Source: Sphaerochaetaceae bacterium
GTDB lineage: Bacteria; Spirochaetota; Spirochaetia; Sphaerochaetales; Sphaerochaetaceae
Assembly (NCBI GenBank): GCA_028532765.1
Contig: JAQQAR010000087.1
Location: forward strand, 79,571-143,570
Length of the DNA stretch: 64,000 nucleotides
Reading direction: 5' to 3'
How positions within the stretch are numbered: the first letter of the stretch is position 1; every line of letters begins with the position of its first letter. Below, in pieces: positions 9,307-18,632 of this stretch. The notes under the pieces are model-generated. The model did no database searches, was not told where the DNA came from, and was given only the letters and a program-made list of their open reading frames with translations. The position numbers were made by a program, and so were the translations under genes.

Positions 9307-10260
9307 ATGCAAGTAATCGACATCCTCAATGAGGCAAAGAAACCCCTGTTTACCTTTGAACTGGTCCCACCCTTGAAGGGCGGAGATGTCCAAACCCTTC
9401 TGGAATCTGTTCGCACACTTAGTGAATTTGACCCAGCCTACATCAATGTGACCAACCACCAGCAGGAGGTGGTCTATGTGGAGCGGGAAGATGGGCTCTT
9501 GGAACGGCGTACCGTGCACAAGCGTCCTGGGACTGTCGCCCTCTCAGCCTTGATCCAATACACCTTCGGTATTCCTGTGGTAGCACACCTGATCTGTGGA
9601 GGGATGGATGCTGACCAGCTTGAGGATGCCTTGGTGGAGCTCAATTTCCTGGGTATCGAGAATATCCTTGCCCTAAGAGGAGATCCTCCAAATGGGGTGA
9701 AGCGGTTCGTGCCGGTAAAAGGTGGGTATAATCACTCAAGTGACCTGGTAACCCAGATTGCTCGCCTCAACGAGGGAATCTATCTGGATGAACAGCTCCA
9801 GAATGCTCAAAAAACCCATTTCTGCACTGGCGTTGCAGGCTATCCGGAGAAGCATGGGGAAGCTCCAAATCTCACCTATGATATCCAGATGTTGAAGAAG
9901 AAGGTGGACAGTGGTGCCCAGTATATTGTCACCCAGATGTTCTTCGACAATAGTGTGTACTATCGCTTTGTTGATGCCTGTAGGAAGGAAGGTATCACGG
10001 TGCCCATCATTCCCGGTATCAAGCCCATTGGCAGTAAGCGAGATCTTGCCACCATTCCCCAGACGTTCCACGTCGATTTCCCCGATGAGCTCGTTTCTCT
10101 GTTGAATGGTGCAACGAAGCTCGCTGAAATCAGGGAGATTGGCGAATATTGGTGCATCAAGCAATCAAAGGATCTGCTCGCCCATGATGTTCCTGGTGTG
10201 CATTTCTACACCCTAGGAAAGGCAGACAGGGTAGCCAAGATTGTCAGGGAAGTGTTTTAA
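9307..10260 (+). CDS. metF: 5,10-methylenetetrahydrofolate reductase
   Basis: 317 residues, a FAD TIM-barrel enzyme making 5-methyltetrahydrofolate for MetH. Family marks are FTFELVPPLKGG with the catalytic Glu near the N-terminus, NILALRGDPP (flavin and folate contacts), VAGYPEKHGEAP and the segment IVTQMFFDN. The ATG at 9307 starts four bases after metH ends; a longer reading frame upstream lies inside metH and was rejected. The stop TAA overlaps the nth stop on the opposite strand through the palindrome TTAA, so the two operons converge with no space for a dedicated terminator. Confidence 0.95.
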   Translation: MQVIDILNEAKKPLFTFELVPPLKGGDVQTLLESVRTLSEFDPAYINVTNHQQEVVYVEREDGLLERRTVHKRPGTVALSALIQYTFGIPVVAHLICGGMDADQLEDALVELNFLGIENILALRGDPPNGVKRFVPVKGGYNHSSDLVTQIARLNEGIYLDEQLQNAQKTHFCTGVAGYPEKHGEAPNLTYDIQMLKKKVDSGAQYIVTQMFFDNSVYYRFVDACRKEGITVPIIPGIKPIGSKRDLATIPQTFHVDFPDELVSLLNGATKLAEIREIGEYWCIKQSKDLLAHDVPGVHFYTLGKADRVAKIVREVF

Positions 10261-10919
10261 CGACTACGCTTCACACCCATCTTCGGGCAGCGTTCCTCCT
10301 CAAGGCATTTGCTGCAGAAGGGGCTGATTGGTGTACATATGAGCTGTCCATATCGCACCAATAGTTCATTAAGAGGAATCCAGAATCTCCTTGGCATGAT
10401 ACCCATAAGATCTTTCTCTGTCTGCTCAGGGGTTTTTGTCTCCACCCATCCCATTCGATTTGCAATCTGGTGGACATGACAATCCACGCAGATGGCCTCA
10501 ACCTGGAATCCCAGATTGAGGGTGAGGTTTGCGGTCTTGATGCCTACCCCAGGGAGGGAGAGCAGCGCTTCCTGGTCATTTGGGACAACTCCCCCATATT
10601 GTTCAAGGAGTATTCTACTGATGGTCCTGATATTCTTTGCTTTGGTTTTATAGAACCCTGATGGGTAGATAGCTTTCTGGATTTCCTCTTCACTGAGAGT
10701 AAGCATACTCTCTGGGTCCTTCGCGAGCGCAAAGAGTCTTGTGCTTGCATCGAGGGTTACTTCATCCTTGGTTCTCAATGAAATGAGGGTAGCTATAAGC
10801 ACCCGAAATGGGTCATTTTCCCTCTCTGCAATTACTGAAACTGAGGGTAGGATACCACCTTCCTTCTCGATTGCTTGTTTGAATAGTGTAAAAACTGAAT
10901 CCCAATATGCATCATTCAT
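10257..10919 (-). CDS. nth: Endonuclease III (DNA glycosylase/AP lyase)
   Basis: 220 residues. Helix-hairpin-helix LPGVGIKTANL contains the catalytic Lys; VDCHVHQIANRMGW contains the catalytic Asp (usual form VDTHV). The C-terminal cluster loop is C-x6-C-x2-C-x5-C (CTPISPFCSKCLEEERC), binding the [4Fe-4S] cluster. The enzyme removes oxidised pyrimidines in base excision repair. The start was put at ATG 10917-10919 because AGGAG is seven bases upstream; ATGs two and twelve codons earlier are poorly spaced. It converges with metF, overlapping it by four bases, and diverges from the aroF-pheA fusion. Confidence 0.93.
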   Translation of the reverse strand: MNDAYWDSVFTLFKQAIEKEGGILPSVSVIAERENDPFRVLIATLISLRTKDEVTLDASTRLFALAKDPESMLTLSEEEIQKAIYPSGFYKTKAKNIRTISRILLEQYGGVVPNDQEALLSLPGVGIKTANLTLNLGFQVEAICVDCHVHQIANRMGWVETKTPEQTEKDLMGIMPRRFWIPLNELLVRYGQLICTPISPFCSKCLEEERCPKMGVKRSR

Positions 10920-10962
10920 AGGCATTCTCCTACCATGGAAAGGCAAAATAGGCAATGATTAC

Positions 10963-10991
10963 TTGACCTTTTTACTATTACACTCTAGCGT
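10963..10991 (+). promoter_or_regulatory. Candidate promoter of the DAHP synthase-prephenate dehydratase gene
   Basis: TTGACC (10963-10968), a 17 bp spacer and TAGCGT (10986-10991). The -35 is good (five of six), the -10 poor. The box ends six bases before ATG 10998 and there is no Shine-Dalgarno sequence, so the transcript may be leaderless. Confidence 0.3.
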
Positions 10992-10997
10992 ATTTTC

Positions 10998-12908
10998 ATG
11001 ATAATCGTACTGCAAAAGAACATCGGGGACAAACAGAAGGAATCGATCAGATCCTTCCTTGTTGAAAAGGGCTACACCGTCAAAGAAATCATTGGGCAGG
11101 AAGAAACTGTTTTTGGTGCGGTGGGCCAAAGTACTGTTGATATCAGGGAAGTGGAGATGCTTGAGGGAGTGGCCAGTGTGGTGCCCATCAGCAAACCGTA
11201 TAAACTTGCTTCACGGGAACTGAAGAAAGAGGACACCATTGTGTCCGTTGGCAAAGTGAAGATTGGTGGAAACCGTATTGCCATTTTTGCCGGCCCCTGT
11301 GCAATAGAATCACGTGAGCAGATCATGAGCATTGCTGAGTCAGTACGAGAAGCGGGTGCTGTTATTCTCAGGGGAGGCGCATTCAAGCCAAGAACCAGCC
11401 CCTATGCCTTCCAGGGTTTGGGAGAAGAGGGACTGCAGTACCTCAAGGAAGCTGGAGAAACGTTCGGTATGCCGATAACCAGTGAAATAGTGAACCCTTC
11501 TGATGCACCAATGATGGCAAAGTACATTGACATGTTCCAGATTGGGGCAAGGAATATGCAGAATTTTGAACTCCTCAAGGCTGTAGGCAAGACCGGCATG
11601 CCGGTTCTCCTGAAGCGAGGACTTTGCGCCACCATTGAGGAGTGGCTGATGGCTGCTGAATACCTGATGAGCAGTGGTACCGACCAGGTGGTTCTGTGCG
11701 AACGAGGTATTCGTACCTATGAACGGGCTACAAGGAATACCCTCGATATCTCAGCAATCCCCATGGTGCAGAAGATGACCCACTTGCCGGTCATCGGCGA
11801 TCCAAGCCATGCAACAGGGGTGAGGGATATGGTTTCCCCGATGAGCCTGGCGTTGGTTGCCAGTGGAGCCTCTGGTTTGATCGTTGAAGTACACAATCAT
11901 CCTGAGAAAGCCTTCAGTGATGGTCCACAATCCCTCTATCCTTCCCAATTTGAGAAGTTGATGCGTGACATCCAGGCACTGAGTTCAGTGGTGGGAAAGT
12001 CATTGGAACGTATCCCCCGCCTTGCCTCCATTACGGTTTCCCATACAAAGGAACAGGTTTTGGAGAAGGACCAGTTGGTGGTTGCCTTCCAAGGAGAGAG
12101 AGGGGCTTACAGCGAACTTGCAATCCAGCGAGCCTTCGATGAAAGTACCAAGGTTCTTCCCTGCACAGGTTTTGCAGATGTCTTTGAGGCAGTCATGGAA
12201 GGCAAAGCTTCCTATGGCATGATTCCCATGGAGAATACCCTGGGTGGTACGCTGTATGAAAATCTGGACCTTCTGGATAGGCATCCAGGTATCGAGGTAG
12301 TGGGAGAGCAGCAGATCAGGATAATCCATAACCTTATTGCACTCCATGGGGCCAAGAAGGAGGACATCAAGGAAATTTACTCCCACCCTCAGGGTCTTGC
12401 CCAGTGTACTGACTACCTTGCAAAGGAGATGGCACACGCCAAGGCAATACCCTTCTTTGACACCGCTGGTGCAGTCGCCTATGTAAAAGAGTGTGGTGAT
12501 ATTCATAAATCAGCCATTGCAGGCCTTCCTGCGGCCAAGGTGCATGGACTTGAGGTCCTTGAAGAGGCTATCGAAAGCAATTCCAGCAACTACACCCGCT
12601 TCTACATTATCTGCCGTGAAGAGCGAAGCAGTGTGTTCCGGTCTGCCAGCCAGGTTAATCGTGCTTCCTTGCGTTTCACTGTTCCCGATCGCCCAGGATC
12701 TCTCTTCCAAGCCCTCCTTATCCTTACCAAGCATGGCTTGAATATGAAGAAACTGGAAAGCCGTCCTATTCCTGGAAAGCCATGGGAGTACTCCTTCTTT
12801 GTGGAGACGGAGCTTGGGGAGGAAGGTGCGTTCAAGGTTGCACTTGAAGAGCTTGGTGGCATTTGCCACTCGATTCGGGTCCTTGGGACCTATTCCAGCA
12901 CACTCTGA
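10998..12908 (+). CDS. Fused DAHP synthase (type I-beta) and prephenate dehydratase with ACT domain
   Basis: 636 residues joining two enzymes of phenylalanine synthesis. Residues 1-70 are a ferredoxin-like regulatory domain as in Thermotoga-type DAHP synthase; 70-340 the synthase barrel (IFAGPCAIES, GGAFKPRTSPYAFQG, IGARNMQNFELL, LKRGL, IGDPSHATG, EVHNHPEKAFSDGPQS). After a linker, 360-545 is prephenate dehydratase (VAFQGERGAYSELA, PMENTLGG, SNYTRFYII with the Thr-Arg-Phe triad). Residues 555-636 are an ACT domain (VPDRPGSLFQALL, ESRP), a phenylalanine sensor. Chorismate mutase, which makes the dehydratase substrate, is absent from the chain. The fusion would couple pathway entry and phenylalanine exit under one sensor. 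No stop or frameshift interrupts the joint. The DUF4416 gene starts one base after its stop codon. Confidence 0.93.
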   Translation: MIIVLQKNIGDKQKESIRSFLVEKGYTVKEIIGQEETVFGAVGQSTVDIREVEMLEGVASVVPISKPYKLASRELKKEDTIVSVGKVKIGGNRIAIFAGPCAIESREQIMSIAESVREAGAVILRGGAFKPRTSPYAFQGLGEEGLQYLKEAGETFGMPITSEIVNPSDAPMMAKYIDMFQIGARNMQNFELLKAVGKTGMPVLLKRGLCATIEEWLMAAEYLMSSGTDQVVLCERGIRTYERATRNTLDISAIPMVQKMTHLPVIGDPSHATGVRDMVSPMSLALVASGASGLIVEVHNHPEKAFSDGPQSLYPSQFEKLMRDIQALSSVVGKSLERIPRLASITVSHTKEQVLEKDQLVVAFQGERGAYSELAIQRAFDESTKVLPCTGFADVFEAVMEGKASYGMIPMENTLGGTLYENLDLLDRHPGIEVVGEQQIRIIHNLIALHGAKKEDIKEIYSHPQGLAQCTDYLAKEMAHAKAIPFFDTAGAVAYVKECGDIHKSAIAGLPAAKVHGLEVLEEAIESNSSNYTRFYIICREERSSVFRSASQVNRASLRFTVPDRPGSLFQALLILTKHGLNMKKLESRPIPGKPWEYSFFVETELGEEGAFKVALEELGGICHSIRVLGTYSSTL

Positions 12909-12909
12909 C

Positions 12910-13446
12910 ATGGGTAGGGAGCAGGTTTTCCTGCCCCATCGGTTGGTGATGGGGGTGTTGGTCTCAAAACATGAGATGATTCCTCTCGTGAAGGAGCTCC
13001 TTGTTGCGCGGTATGGGCCTATCTTGGATAGTACAGAGCCCAGTTCCTTTGCCTTTACCGATTACTATGACGATGAGATGGGAGGAAAACCCTTGCGGTT
13101 TTATCTGAGCTTTGCCCATCTCATCGATCCGTCCCGGCTATCTACGATCAAACGAGAGACCAATGCATTGGAGGCGGAATTTACCAAGGATGGGGGGAGG
13201 AGAGTCAATCTTGATCCCGGATTGCTGAGTCAGGCCAATCTCGTTCTTGCCACTACCAAAAATCGTGCCCACCGTATTCCATTATCTGATGGCATCTATG
13301 CTGAACTCACATTGATGTATGCAAACAAGCAGTTCCAAAGCTTTCCCTGGACCTATGCAGATTATACGAGTGAGGAAGTAAAACTCCTCTTTGCCTCTTG
13401 GAGAGAGCGGTACCGAAGACAGCTGAAGCAAGAAGGCCTCTTGTAA
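12910..13446 (+). CDS. DUF4416 family protein
   Basis: 178 residues. The order of conserved pieces (VLVSKHE, FTDYYDDEMG, FYLSFAHLIDP, IKRETNALE, GRRVNLDPGLL, LVLATTKNRAHRIPL, GIYAELTLMY, WTYADY) fits DUF4416, a soluble family of unknown function found in spirochaetes, deltaproteobacteria and other anaerobes. It has no signal peptide or membrane segment. The start ATG lies one base after the aroF-pheA stop, inside a longer open frame that overlaps that gene. Co-transcription with an aromatic amino acid enzyme is likely, but gives no clear function. Confidence 0.8.
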   Translation: MGREQVFLPHRLVMGVLVSKHEMIPLVKELLVARYGPILDSTEPSSFAFTDYYDDEMGGKPLRFYLSFAHLIDPSRLSTIKRETNALEAEFTKDGGRRVNLDPGLLSQANLVLATTKNRAHRIPLSDGIYAELTLMYANKQFQSFPWTYADYTSEEVKLLFASWRERYRRQLKQEGLL

Positions 13447-13458
13447 TGCTTATAAGGT

Positions 13459-14187
13459 GTGAGAGTAGTAATTTGTTGCCTCCTTCTCATACTCTGTATT
13501 GGATGTGAGGCAAATGTTTTACACGAACAACGTATAACGGTCACATTACAGGATTCCCATCCTTGGGGGGAAGCCTCCCATCGTCCGCTGTGGCATACCT
13601 TGGTGTATACAGATGGGGAGGGGACTCGCAGTTCCATGCATCTTACAGAGGGGCAGAGGCGTGTCACGCTCACTGTACCAAGGGATTCCTTGACTGTTTT
13701 CTGTGCCTATCCTCTCTCCTTTCTGCATCCTTATGGTGGCTTCTATCATCCGGGAGCAGACGATTCTGTAACACTTACCCAGGAACAAGGAGAGCTTGCA
13801 AAGCTTCTTCTTGATTCCTATCAGTTCAATCCTGAGGCAGTGGAGCATATCAATGCTACCTATCTGGCCGATAAAGTGGGGGATGCAACCCTTCTTGACG
13901 GGAATGCTCTGGTGGTTTCCTTGCTCAACGGGGAGGGTATTCCTTCCGATCTGAGACACTATGAGAAACTTGAGGTAGTTGTATCTGATATACCATCCGG
14001 TTATTGGGTACCCGAGCGGCATAACCAGGAACCTTTTTGGAATAGATGGGGAGAGGCTACTTCCTTGAAACTGGAGGGTGGATTGCAACGTTTTCTCAAT
14101 AGGGAAGGCTCCCTATGTCTCTCCCTCTATGTTGATCTTAAAAAGGGTGAGTACCTGAGTAGTCTTTCAAATGCGCCGCCCTGGTAA
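13459..14187 (+). CDS. Predicted lipoprotein of unknown function
   Basis: 242 residues. The N-terminus MRVVICCLLLILCIGCEAN is a short hydrophobic signal ending in Gly-Cys, an imperfect lipobox (Cys at -3) of the relaxed kind seen in spirochaetes; Cys16 would be lipidated. The rest is soluble, rich in beta-type segments, with no motif I recognise. The start is GTG, 12 bases after the DUF4416 stop, with only weak ribosome binding signals. It probably sits at the end of the aroF-pheA operon. It could be a surface lipoprotein; nothing in the sequence says what it binds. Confidence 0.65.
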   Translation: MRVVICCLLLILCIGCEANVLHEQRITVTLQDSHPWGEASHRPLWHTLVYTDGEGTRSSMHLTEGQRRVTLTVPRDSLTVFCAYPLSFLHPYGGFYHPGADDSVTLTQEQGELAKLLLDSYQFNPEAVEHINATYLADKVGDATLLDGNALVVSLLNGEGIPSDLRHYEKLEVVVSDIPSGYWVPERHNQEPFWNRWGEATSLKLEGGLQRFLNREGSLCLSLYVDLKKGEYLSSLSNAPPW

Positions 14188-14228
14188 AAGAGCTTCCCAT
14201 TTTTACTATAAACCGATAGAGTTTGTAC

Positions 14229-15437
14229 ATGGAATCCTTGCGTGAACTCTTCAGAATTGGGTATGGCCCCTCGAGTAGTCATACCATGGGCCCGCGCTCT
14301 GCGGCACAACACTTCCTATCCCTGCATGCTGACTGTCAGCGGTTTGAGGCTGATTTGTACGGAAGTTTGGCTGCTACCGGGAAGGGACACTTGACCGATA
14401 AAGCCTTGCGAGAGGTGTTTTCCTCCGCGGGAAAAGATGTTGAGATTGTCTGGTACCCAGAAATTGAGAAACCTTTCCACCCCAATGCACTTACAATTCG
14501 TTCCCTCTCTGATGCAGGAGAAAGCATCTTTGAGAACACCTACTATAGTGTGGGAGGAGGGAAAATTGTTCTGGAAGGCGAAGATGCTGACCAGGCTGCA
14601 GAAGTCTATCCCAAGGCATATTCCAGAATGCGCCAGATCCTTGACTACTGTGGGGATGAAGGGATGCAGATATGGGAGTTTGCTCTCCAGTTTGAGGATT
14701 CGGACATTCTCACCTACATGGATGAAATTTGGAGTGTGATGTGTGATGCAATTGAGCGTGGGGTGAATGCAGAGGGAGTGCTTCCTGGGGGTTTGAAGCT
14801 TCCAAGGAAGGCAAGCCAATTCAACTCCAAAGCTGGTGAGTTCACCGCTGCAATGGGCAATCCTGCATTTGCCATCAGCTACGCTCTTGCAGTCAGTGAG
14901 GAGAATGCAGGTGGGGGCAAGATTGTCACAGCCCCAACGTGTGGAAGCTGTGGGGTACTCCCAGGGGTTTTGTACTACCTGGCTAAACAGTACAAGTTCC
15001 CCAAGATTCGTATATTGCGTGCGCTTCTCACCGCTGGGATCATCGGCAATGTGGTAAAGACCAATGGATCGATCAGTGGGGCGGAGGTTGGTTGCCAAGG
15101 AGAGATAGGAGTTGCCTGTGCCATGGCTGGAGCTGCTGCTACACAACTTCTTGGTGGCTCCATCTTCCAGATAGAGTACGCTGCAGAGATGGGTCTTGAG
15201 CATCATCTTGGCCTTACCTGTGATCCAATGCGTGGTCTTGTGCAGATTCCGTGCATTGAGCGAAATGCTCTTGCTACCATGCGTTCCATCGACCACTGCA
15301 CCTATGCCCTGCTTGGTGATGGGCGCCATAAAGTCTCTTTCGACAGTGTCATCGAGGTGATGATGGAAACTGGACAAGCACTTCCTTCCCTCTATCGAGA
15401 AACAAGCAAAGGCGGCCTTGCCAAAGTGCTCGGATAG
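14229..15437 (+). CDS. sdaA: L-serine dehydratase, iron-sulfur type, single chain
   Basis: 402 residues fusing the beta and alpha domains of the [4Fe-4S] L-serine ammonia-lyase, which converts serine to pyruvate and ammonia. The beta part opens with IGYGPSSSHTMGPRSAA; the alpha part carries cluster cysteines in APTCGSCGVLPG and GLTCDPMRGLVQIPCIERN, plus GAEVGCQGEIGVACAMA. It is cytoplasmic and oxygen-sensitive, fitting an anaerobe that ferments amino acids alongside gdhA and nifJ in this window. ATG 14229 was preferred to a TTG two codons earlier. A TATAAA box lies at 14207-14212, but no good -35 is visible. No terminator is seen after it; an AT-rich gap of about 120 bp follows. Confidence 0.93.
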   Translation: MESLRELFRIGYGPSSSHTMGPRSAAQHFLSLHADCQRFEADLYGSLAATGKGHLTDKALREVFSSAGKDVEIVWYPEIEKPFHPNALTIRSLSDAGESIFENTYYSVGGGKIVLEGEDADQAAEVYPKAYSRMRQILDYCGDEGMQIWEFALQFEDSDILTYMDEIWSVMCDAIERGVNAEGVLPGGLKLPRKASQFNSKAGEFTAAMGNPAFAISYALAVSEENAGGGKIVTAPTCGSCGVLPGVLYYLAKQYKFPKIRILRALLTAGIIGNVVKTNGSISGAEVGCQGEIGVACAMAGAAATQLLGGSIFQIEYAAEMGLEHHLGLTCDPMRGLVQIPCIERNALATMRSIDHCTYALLGDGRHKVSFDSVIEVMMETGQALPSLYRETSKGGLAKVLG

Positions 15438-15561
15438 AGCTATTATGTCATAAGATATTTATATACTAATCTATTCTATTAAATTGATATAGATAGTTTT
15501 ATGCATGTCTATAAGTATAGAATAAGATGGAAAATATTGATACAACTGACATAGGTATGAT
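15438..15561. other. AT-rich intergenic region
   Basis: 124 bases, markedly more A+T-rich than the flanking genes, between serine dehydratase and an exported protein. TTGATA near 15485 with TATA-like sequences about 20 bases downstream could be a promoter for the next gene, but the spacing is poor. I see no tRNA, hairpin with a T-tract, or other RNA structure. Confidence 0.4.
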
Positions 15562-16032
15562 ATGAGACGGTGGATTCAATGCCTTAATCTCTCCAGGAGC
15601 AACCAAGCAATTCGCTTTGGTGCTTGTTTTGTTGCTTGTATGATTCTATTTCATCCACTTAGCGCTGCCATTTCATTGCAAGACCCTTCCCCCACAGATA
15701 TAACATTTATCCTGGTTGAGGGTAATGAACGCAGTTCTCCAAAAGAAGTGTTTATCGCTGAATTGTATGTCCAGGCAAAACATATTGGAAAGGGGAGAGT
15801 TCATATCTCTTACTCTCCACTGACTGATGGAACTAGCTCAGTGTTGTATCAAATGGTGGGAGATGATGACAGGCAGATTGGTAGTGGTTTTTGTGCCGAA
15901 TACGAGGCAAGTAATCAACAGAGAAGGACCTACCGGCTCTGTTCGCTAAAAGCCCTTCTCTCTCGTTCCTTACGGGAAGAGGAAACCCAATTGTTAAGCA
16001 CCATTATTCTTGATCTCTCTGTTGAGTTGTAA
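15562..16032 (+). CDS. Exported protein of unknown function
   Basis: 156 residues. Arg-rich N-terminus followed by a hydrophobic stretch (FGACFVACMILFHPLSA, about 19-35) that looks like a signal peptide with cleavage after Ala; an unusually long n-region. The remainder is a small soluble domain without recognisable motifs. The ribosome binding site is weak (TAGGT). It stands alone after an AT-rich gap and converges with leuS. It may be a lineage-specific periplasmic protein. The gene is real by its length and coding-like composition, but the call is modest. Confidence 0.5.
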   Translation: MRRWIQCLNLSRSNQAIRFGACFVACMILFHPLSAAISLQDPSPTDITFILVEGNERSSPKEVFIAELYVQAKHIGKGRVHISYSPLTDGTSSVLYQMVGDDDRQIGSGFCAEYEASNQQRRTYRLCSLKALLSRSLREEETQLLSTIILDLSVEL

Positions 16033-16058
16033 AAAAACAGGAGGCTTTAAGCCTCCTG
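16031..16058 (-). terminator. Rho-independent terminator of leuS
   Basis: On the minus strand CAGGAGGC, a five-base loop and GCCTCCTG form a perfect 8 bp stem, followed by seven T (plus-strand A-tract 16031-16037). It begins six bases after the leuS stop. In the plus direction there is no T-tract, so it should work mainly for leuS. Confidence 0.9.
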
Positions 16059-16063
16059 CCATG

Positions 16064-18580
16064 CTAGCGAACTACAATATTCACCAACTTATCTGGAACC
16101 ACAATCTCCTTGACGATGGTTTTTCCTTCAATCCACTGCTGGATCTTCTCGCTCTCTTTGGCCATTGCAAGCGCTGAAGCCTTGTCCATGCCTTTAGAGA
16201 CAGTTTGTTTGTCTCGGACCTTTCCGTTTACCTGGAACACCATCTCAATCTCATCATCGATGGTCAGCTTCTCCTCAAAGGTAGGCCAACTCACCTTGGT
16301 GAGACTCTCCTTGTTGCCGAGTTTCTCCCAGAGTTCTTCAGCAATGTGTGGAACATACGGGCCAAGGAGTTTTACCAAGGTCTCGGCTACCACACGGGGG
16401 AACTCATCGACCTTGTATAGCTCGTTGACCAACACCATCATCTGGCTGATGGCCGTATTGAAGTTCAGTGTTGCCGTATCGTGGGTTACCTTCTTGATGG
16501 TCTTATGCAGGGTCTTGTTCAATTCTTTGGAGGGATCATCATCAGTGATGGTTCTCTCCTCATAGAGTCTCCAAACTCTATCCAGGAAGCGGTAGATGCC
16601 GTTCAAACCTGTGGTTGCCCATGGCTTTGAAACCTCAAGGGGGCCCATGAACATCTCATACATTCGCATGGAGTCGGCTCCATATTCCTGGATGATCTCA
16701 TCAGGGTTGATGACGTTCTTCAGGCTCTTGGACATCTTGGCAATGACTCGCTCGAGTTTCTGCCCAGTTTCCTTCTCGACAAAGACGTCGGTCTCGACTT
16801 CTTCCACCATATCGGTTGGGACAAGGCTCTTATCCGGTCTCTGATATGCATAACTGGTAATCATTCCCTGGTTGACCAGTCGTTTGAATGGCTCACTGGT
16901 GGAAACCATTCCAAGGTCAAAGAGAACCTTGTGCCAGAAACGGGCGTAGAGCAGGTGCAGTACTGCATGCTCAGCTCCTCCGACATAGAGGTCTACCGGC
17001 ATCCAATACTGTTCCTTCTCCTTGCTCACAAACTCTGTTTCATTGTTTGGGTCAAGATAGCGCAGGTAATACCAGCAGGAGCCTGCCCACTGGGGCATGG
17101 TATTGGTTTCTCGTTTTGCTGCTCCACCACAAACCGGGCATGTGGTTTGTACCCAACCATCGATTTTGGCAAGCGGGCTTTCACCAGTGCCGCTTGGTTC
17201 ATAGCTGGAAACCTCGGGCAGCAGCAGTGGTAGCTGATCCTCTGGAATGGGGACCGTTCCACAGGTTGGGCAGTGTACCAAGGGAATTGGTTCTCCCCAG
17301 TACCGCTGGCGACTGAAGATCCAGTCACGTAACTTGTAGTTTACGGACTTGGTACCCACATTCCTCTCTTCCAGCCAGGCAATCATGGTGTTGATGGCGT
17401 CTTCTTTGTTGAGACCGTCGATGAAGTCACTGTTTACGTGGATTCCATCCTCAGTCCATGCTTCTTCCTGAACATCAACAGCACTCTTGAGCACTTCAAT
17501 GATCGGGAGATTGAATTTCTTAGCAAACTCCCAGTCACGGGTATCATGGGCGGGAACTGCCATGATGGCACCTGTACCGTAGCTGATCAATACATAATCA
17601 GCAATCCAGATGGGGATCTTCTTGCCATTTACCGGGTTGATCGCATAACTGCCACTGAAAACACCGGTCTTGTCCTTTGCCAGATCAGTTCTCTCGAGGT
17701 CACTCTTTCTGGCAGTGGCTTCAAGGTACTCCTCCACCACACGCTTTTGCTCCCCGCTGGTAAGTTTGTCTACCAAGGGGTGTTCTGGGGCGACAACCAT
17801 GTAGGTGGCTCCAAAGAGTGTGTCAGGGCGGGTGGTATATACTTCAAGGCTGTCGTCCATCCCATCAATCTGGAAGACGACTGAGGCACCCTCACTTCTT
17901 CCAATCCAGTTTTGCTGCATGAGCTTCACTGATTCGGGCCAGTTTACACTGTCCAGATCAGCGAGCAGCTTGTCTGCATATTCAGTAATCTTGAGAACCC
18001 ACTGGCGGATGCTTTTCCGTACAACCGTAGTTCCGCAACGTTCACACTTTCCGTCCTTCACCTCTTCATTAGCCAAGCCGGTCTTGCAATTGTCACACCA
18101 GTTGATCGGGGTATGGGACTCATATGCCAGTCCTTGCTTGTAGAGCTGGAGGAAAATCCACTGCGTCCAGCGGTAGTATTCACTTGTATGGGTAGAGACT
18201 TCCCGATTCCAGTCGTAGCTGAAACCCAGACGTTTGATCTGCTTTCGGAAGTTCTCGATGTTCTTCTCCGTGGTTACCTTGGGATGGGTGCCTGTCTTGA
18301 TCGCATAGTTCTCAGCAGGTAGTCCGAATGAGTCGAATCCCATCGGATGCAGGACGTTGTAGCCGTTCATACGTAGGTAACGGCAGTAGATGTCGGTTGC
18401 GGTGTACCCTTCTGGGTGTCCCACGTGCAACCCTGCACCGGATGGGTAGGGGAACATGTCCAAAACGTACACACGCTTATCGGCTGGTACGCTCTCGTCC
18501 TCGGTTACGGCAAAACTCTGGTTGTCTTCCCAGTATTTTTGCCATTTTGTCTCAATTTCACTGAAGGGATATTTGCTCAT
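16064..18580 (-). CDS. leuS: Leucyl-tRNA synthetase
   Basis: 838 residues, class I synthetase charging tRNA-Leu. HIGH motif as HVGH in [22 protein letters not shown] as [10 protein letters not shown], and LeuRS features such as [15 protein letters not shown], the zinc-type cysteine pairs [17 protein letters not shown], and the editing insertion with [21 protein letters not shown]. The start was placed at 18580 ([17 protein letters not shown]), the usual opening of the family; in-frame ATGs at 18592 and 18649 exist, the latter overlapping the upstream gene. No convincing Shine-Dalgarno sequence precedes any of them. It lies 52 bp after the CNNM-type gene, probably in one operon, and ends at a strong terminator. 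Confidence 0.96.
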   Translation of the reverse strand: MSKYPFSEIETKWQKYWEDNQSFAVTEDESVPADKRVYVLDMFPYPSGAGLHVGHPEGYTATDIYCRYLRMNGYNVLHPMGFDSFGLPAENYAIKTGTHPKVTTEKNIENFRKQIKRLGFSYDWNREVSTHTSEYYRWTQWIFLQLYKQGLAYESHTPINWCDNCKTGLANEEVKDGKCERCGTTVVRKSIRQWVLKITEYADKLLADLDSVNWPESVKLMQQNWIGRSEGASVVFQIDGMDDSLEVYTTRPDTLFGATYMVVAPEHPLVDKLTSGEQKRVVEEYLEATARKSDLERTDLAKDKTGVFSGSYAINPVNGKKIPIWIADYVLISYGTGAIMAVPAHDTRDWEFAKKFNLPIIEVLKSAVDVQEEAWTEDGIHVNSDFIDGLNKEDAINTMIAWLEERNVGTKSVNYKLRDWIFSRQRYWGEPIPLVHCPTCGTVPIPEDQLPLLLPEVSSYEPSGTGESPLAKIDGWVQTTCPVCGGAAKRETNTMPQWAGSCWYYLRYLDPNNETEFVSKEKEQYWMPVDLYVGGAEHAVLHLLYARFWHKVLFDLGMVSTSEPFKRLVNQGMITSYAYQRPDKSLVPTDMVEEVETDVFVEKETGQKLERVIAKMSKSLKNVINPDEIIQEYGADSMRMYEMFMGPLEVSKPWATTGLNGIYRFLDRVWRLYEERTITDDDPSKELNKTLHKTIKKVTHDTATLNFNTAISQMMVLVNELYKVDEFPRVVAETLVKLLGPYVPHIAEELWEKLGNKESLTKVSWPTFEEKLTIDDEIEMVFQVNGKVRDKQTVSKGMDKASALAMAKESEKIQQWIEGKTIVKEIVVPDKLVNIVVR

Positions 18581-18632
18581 GGGAGCAATCATACCTTTGG
18601 AGTACTGTTCAGTCAACGCATGAAAGCATTTC

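Noticed and set aside
8211..9416. 401-codon antisense open frame over the metH end
   Set aside because: Covers the conserved MetH reactivation domain and the metF start; its translation shows no family pattern.
14316..15377. 353-codon antisense open frame opposite serine dehydratase
   Set aside because: The sense strand carries all cluster cysteines of serine dehydratase; the antisense product is featureless.
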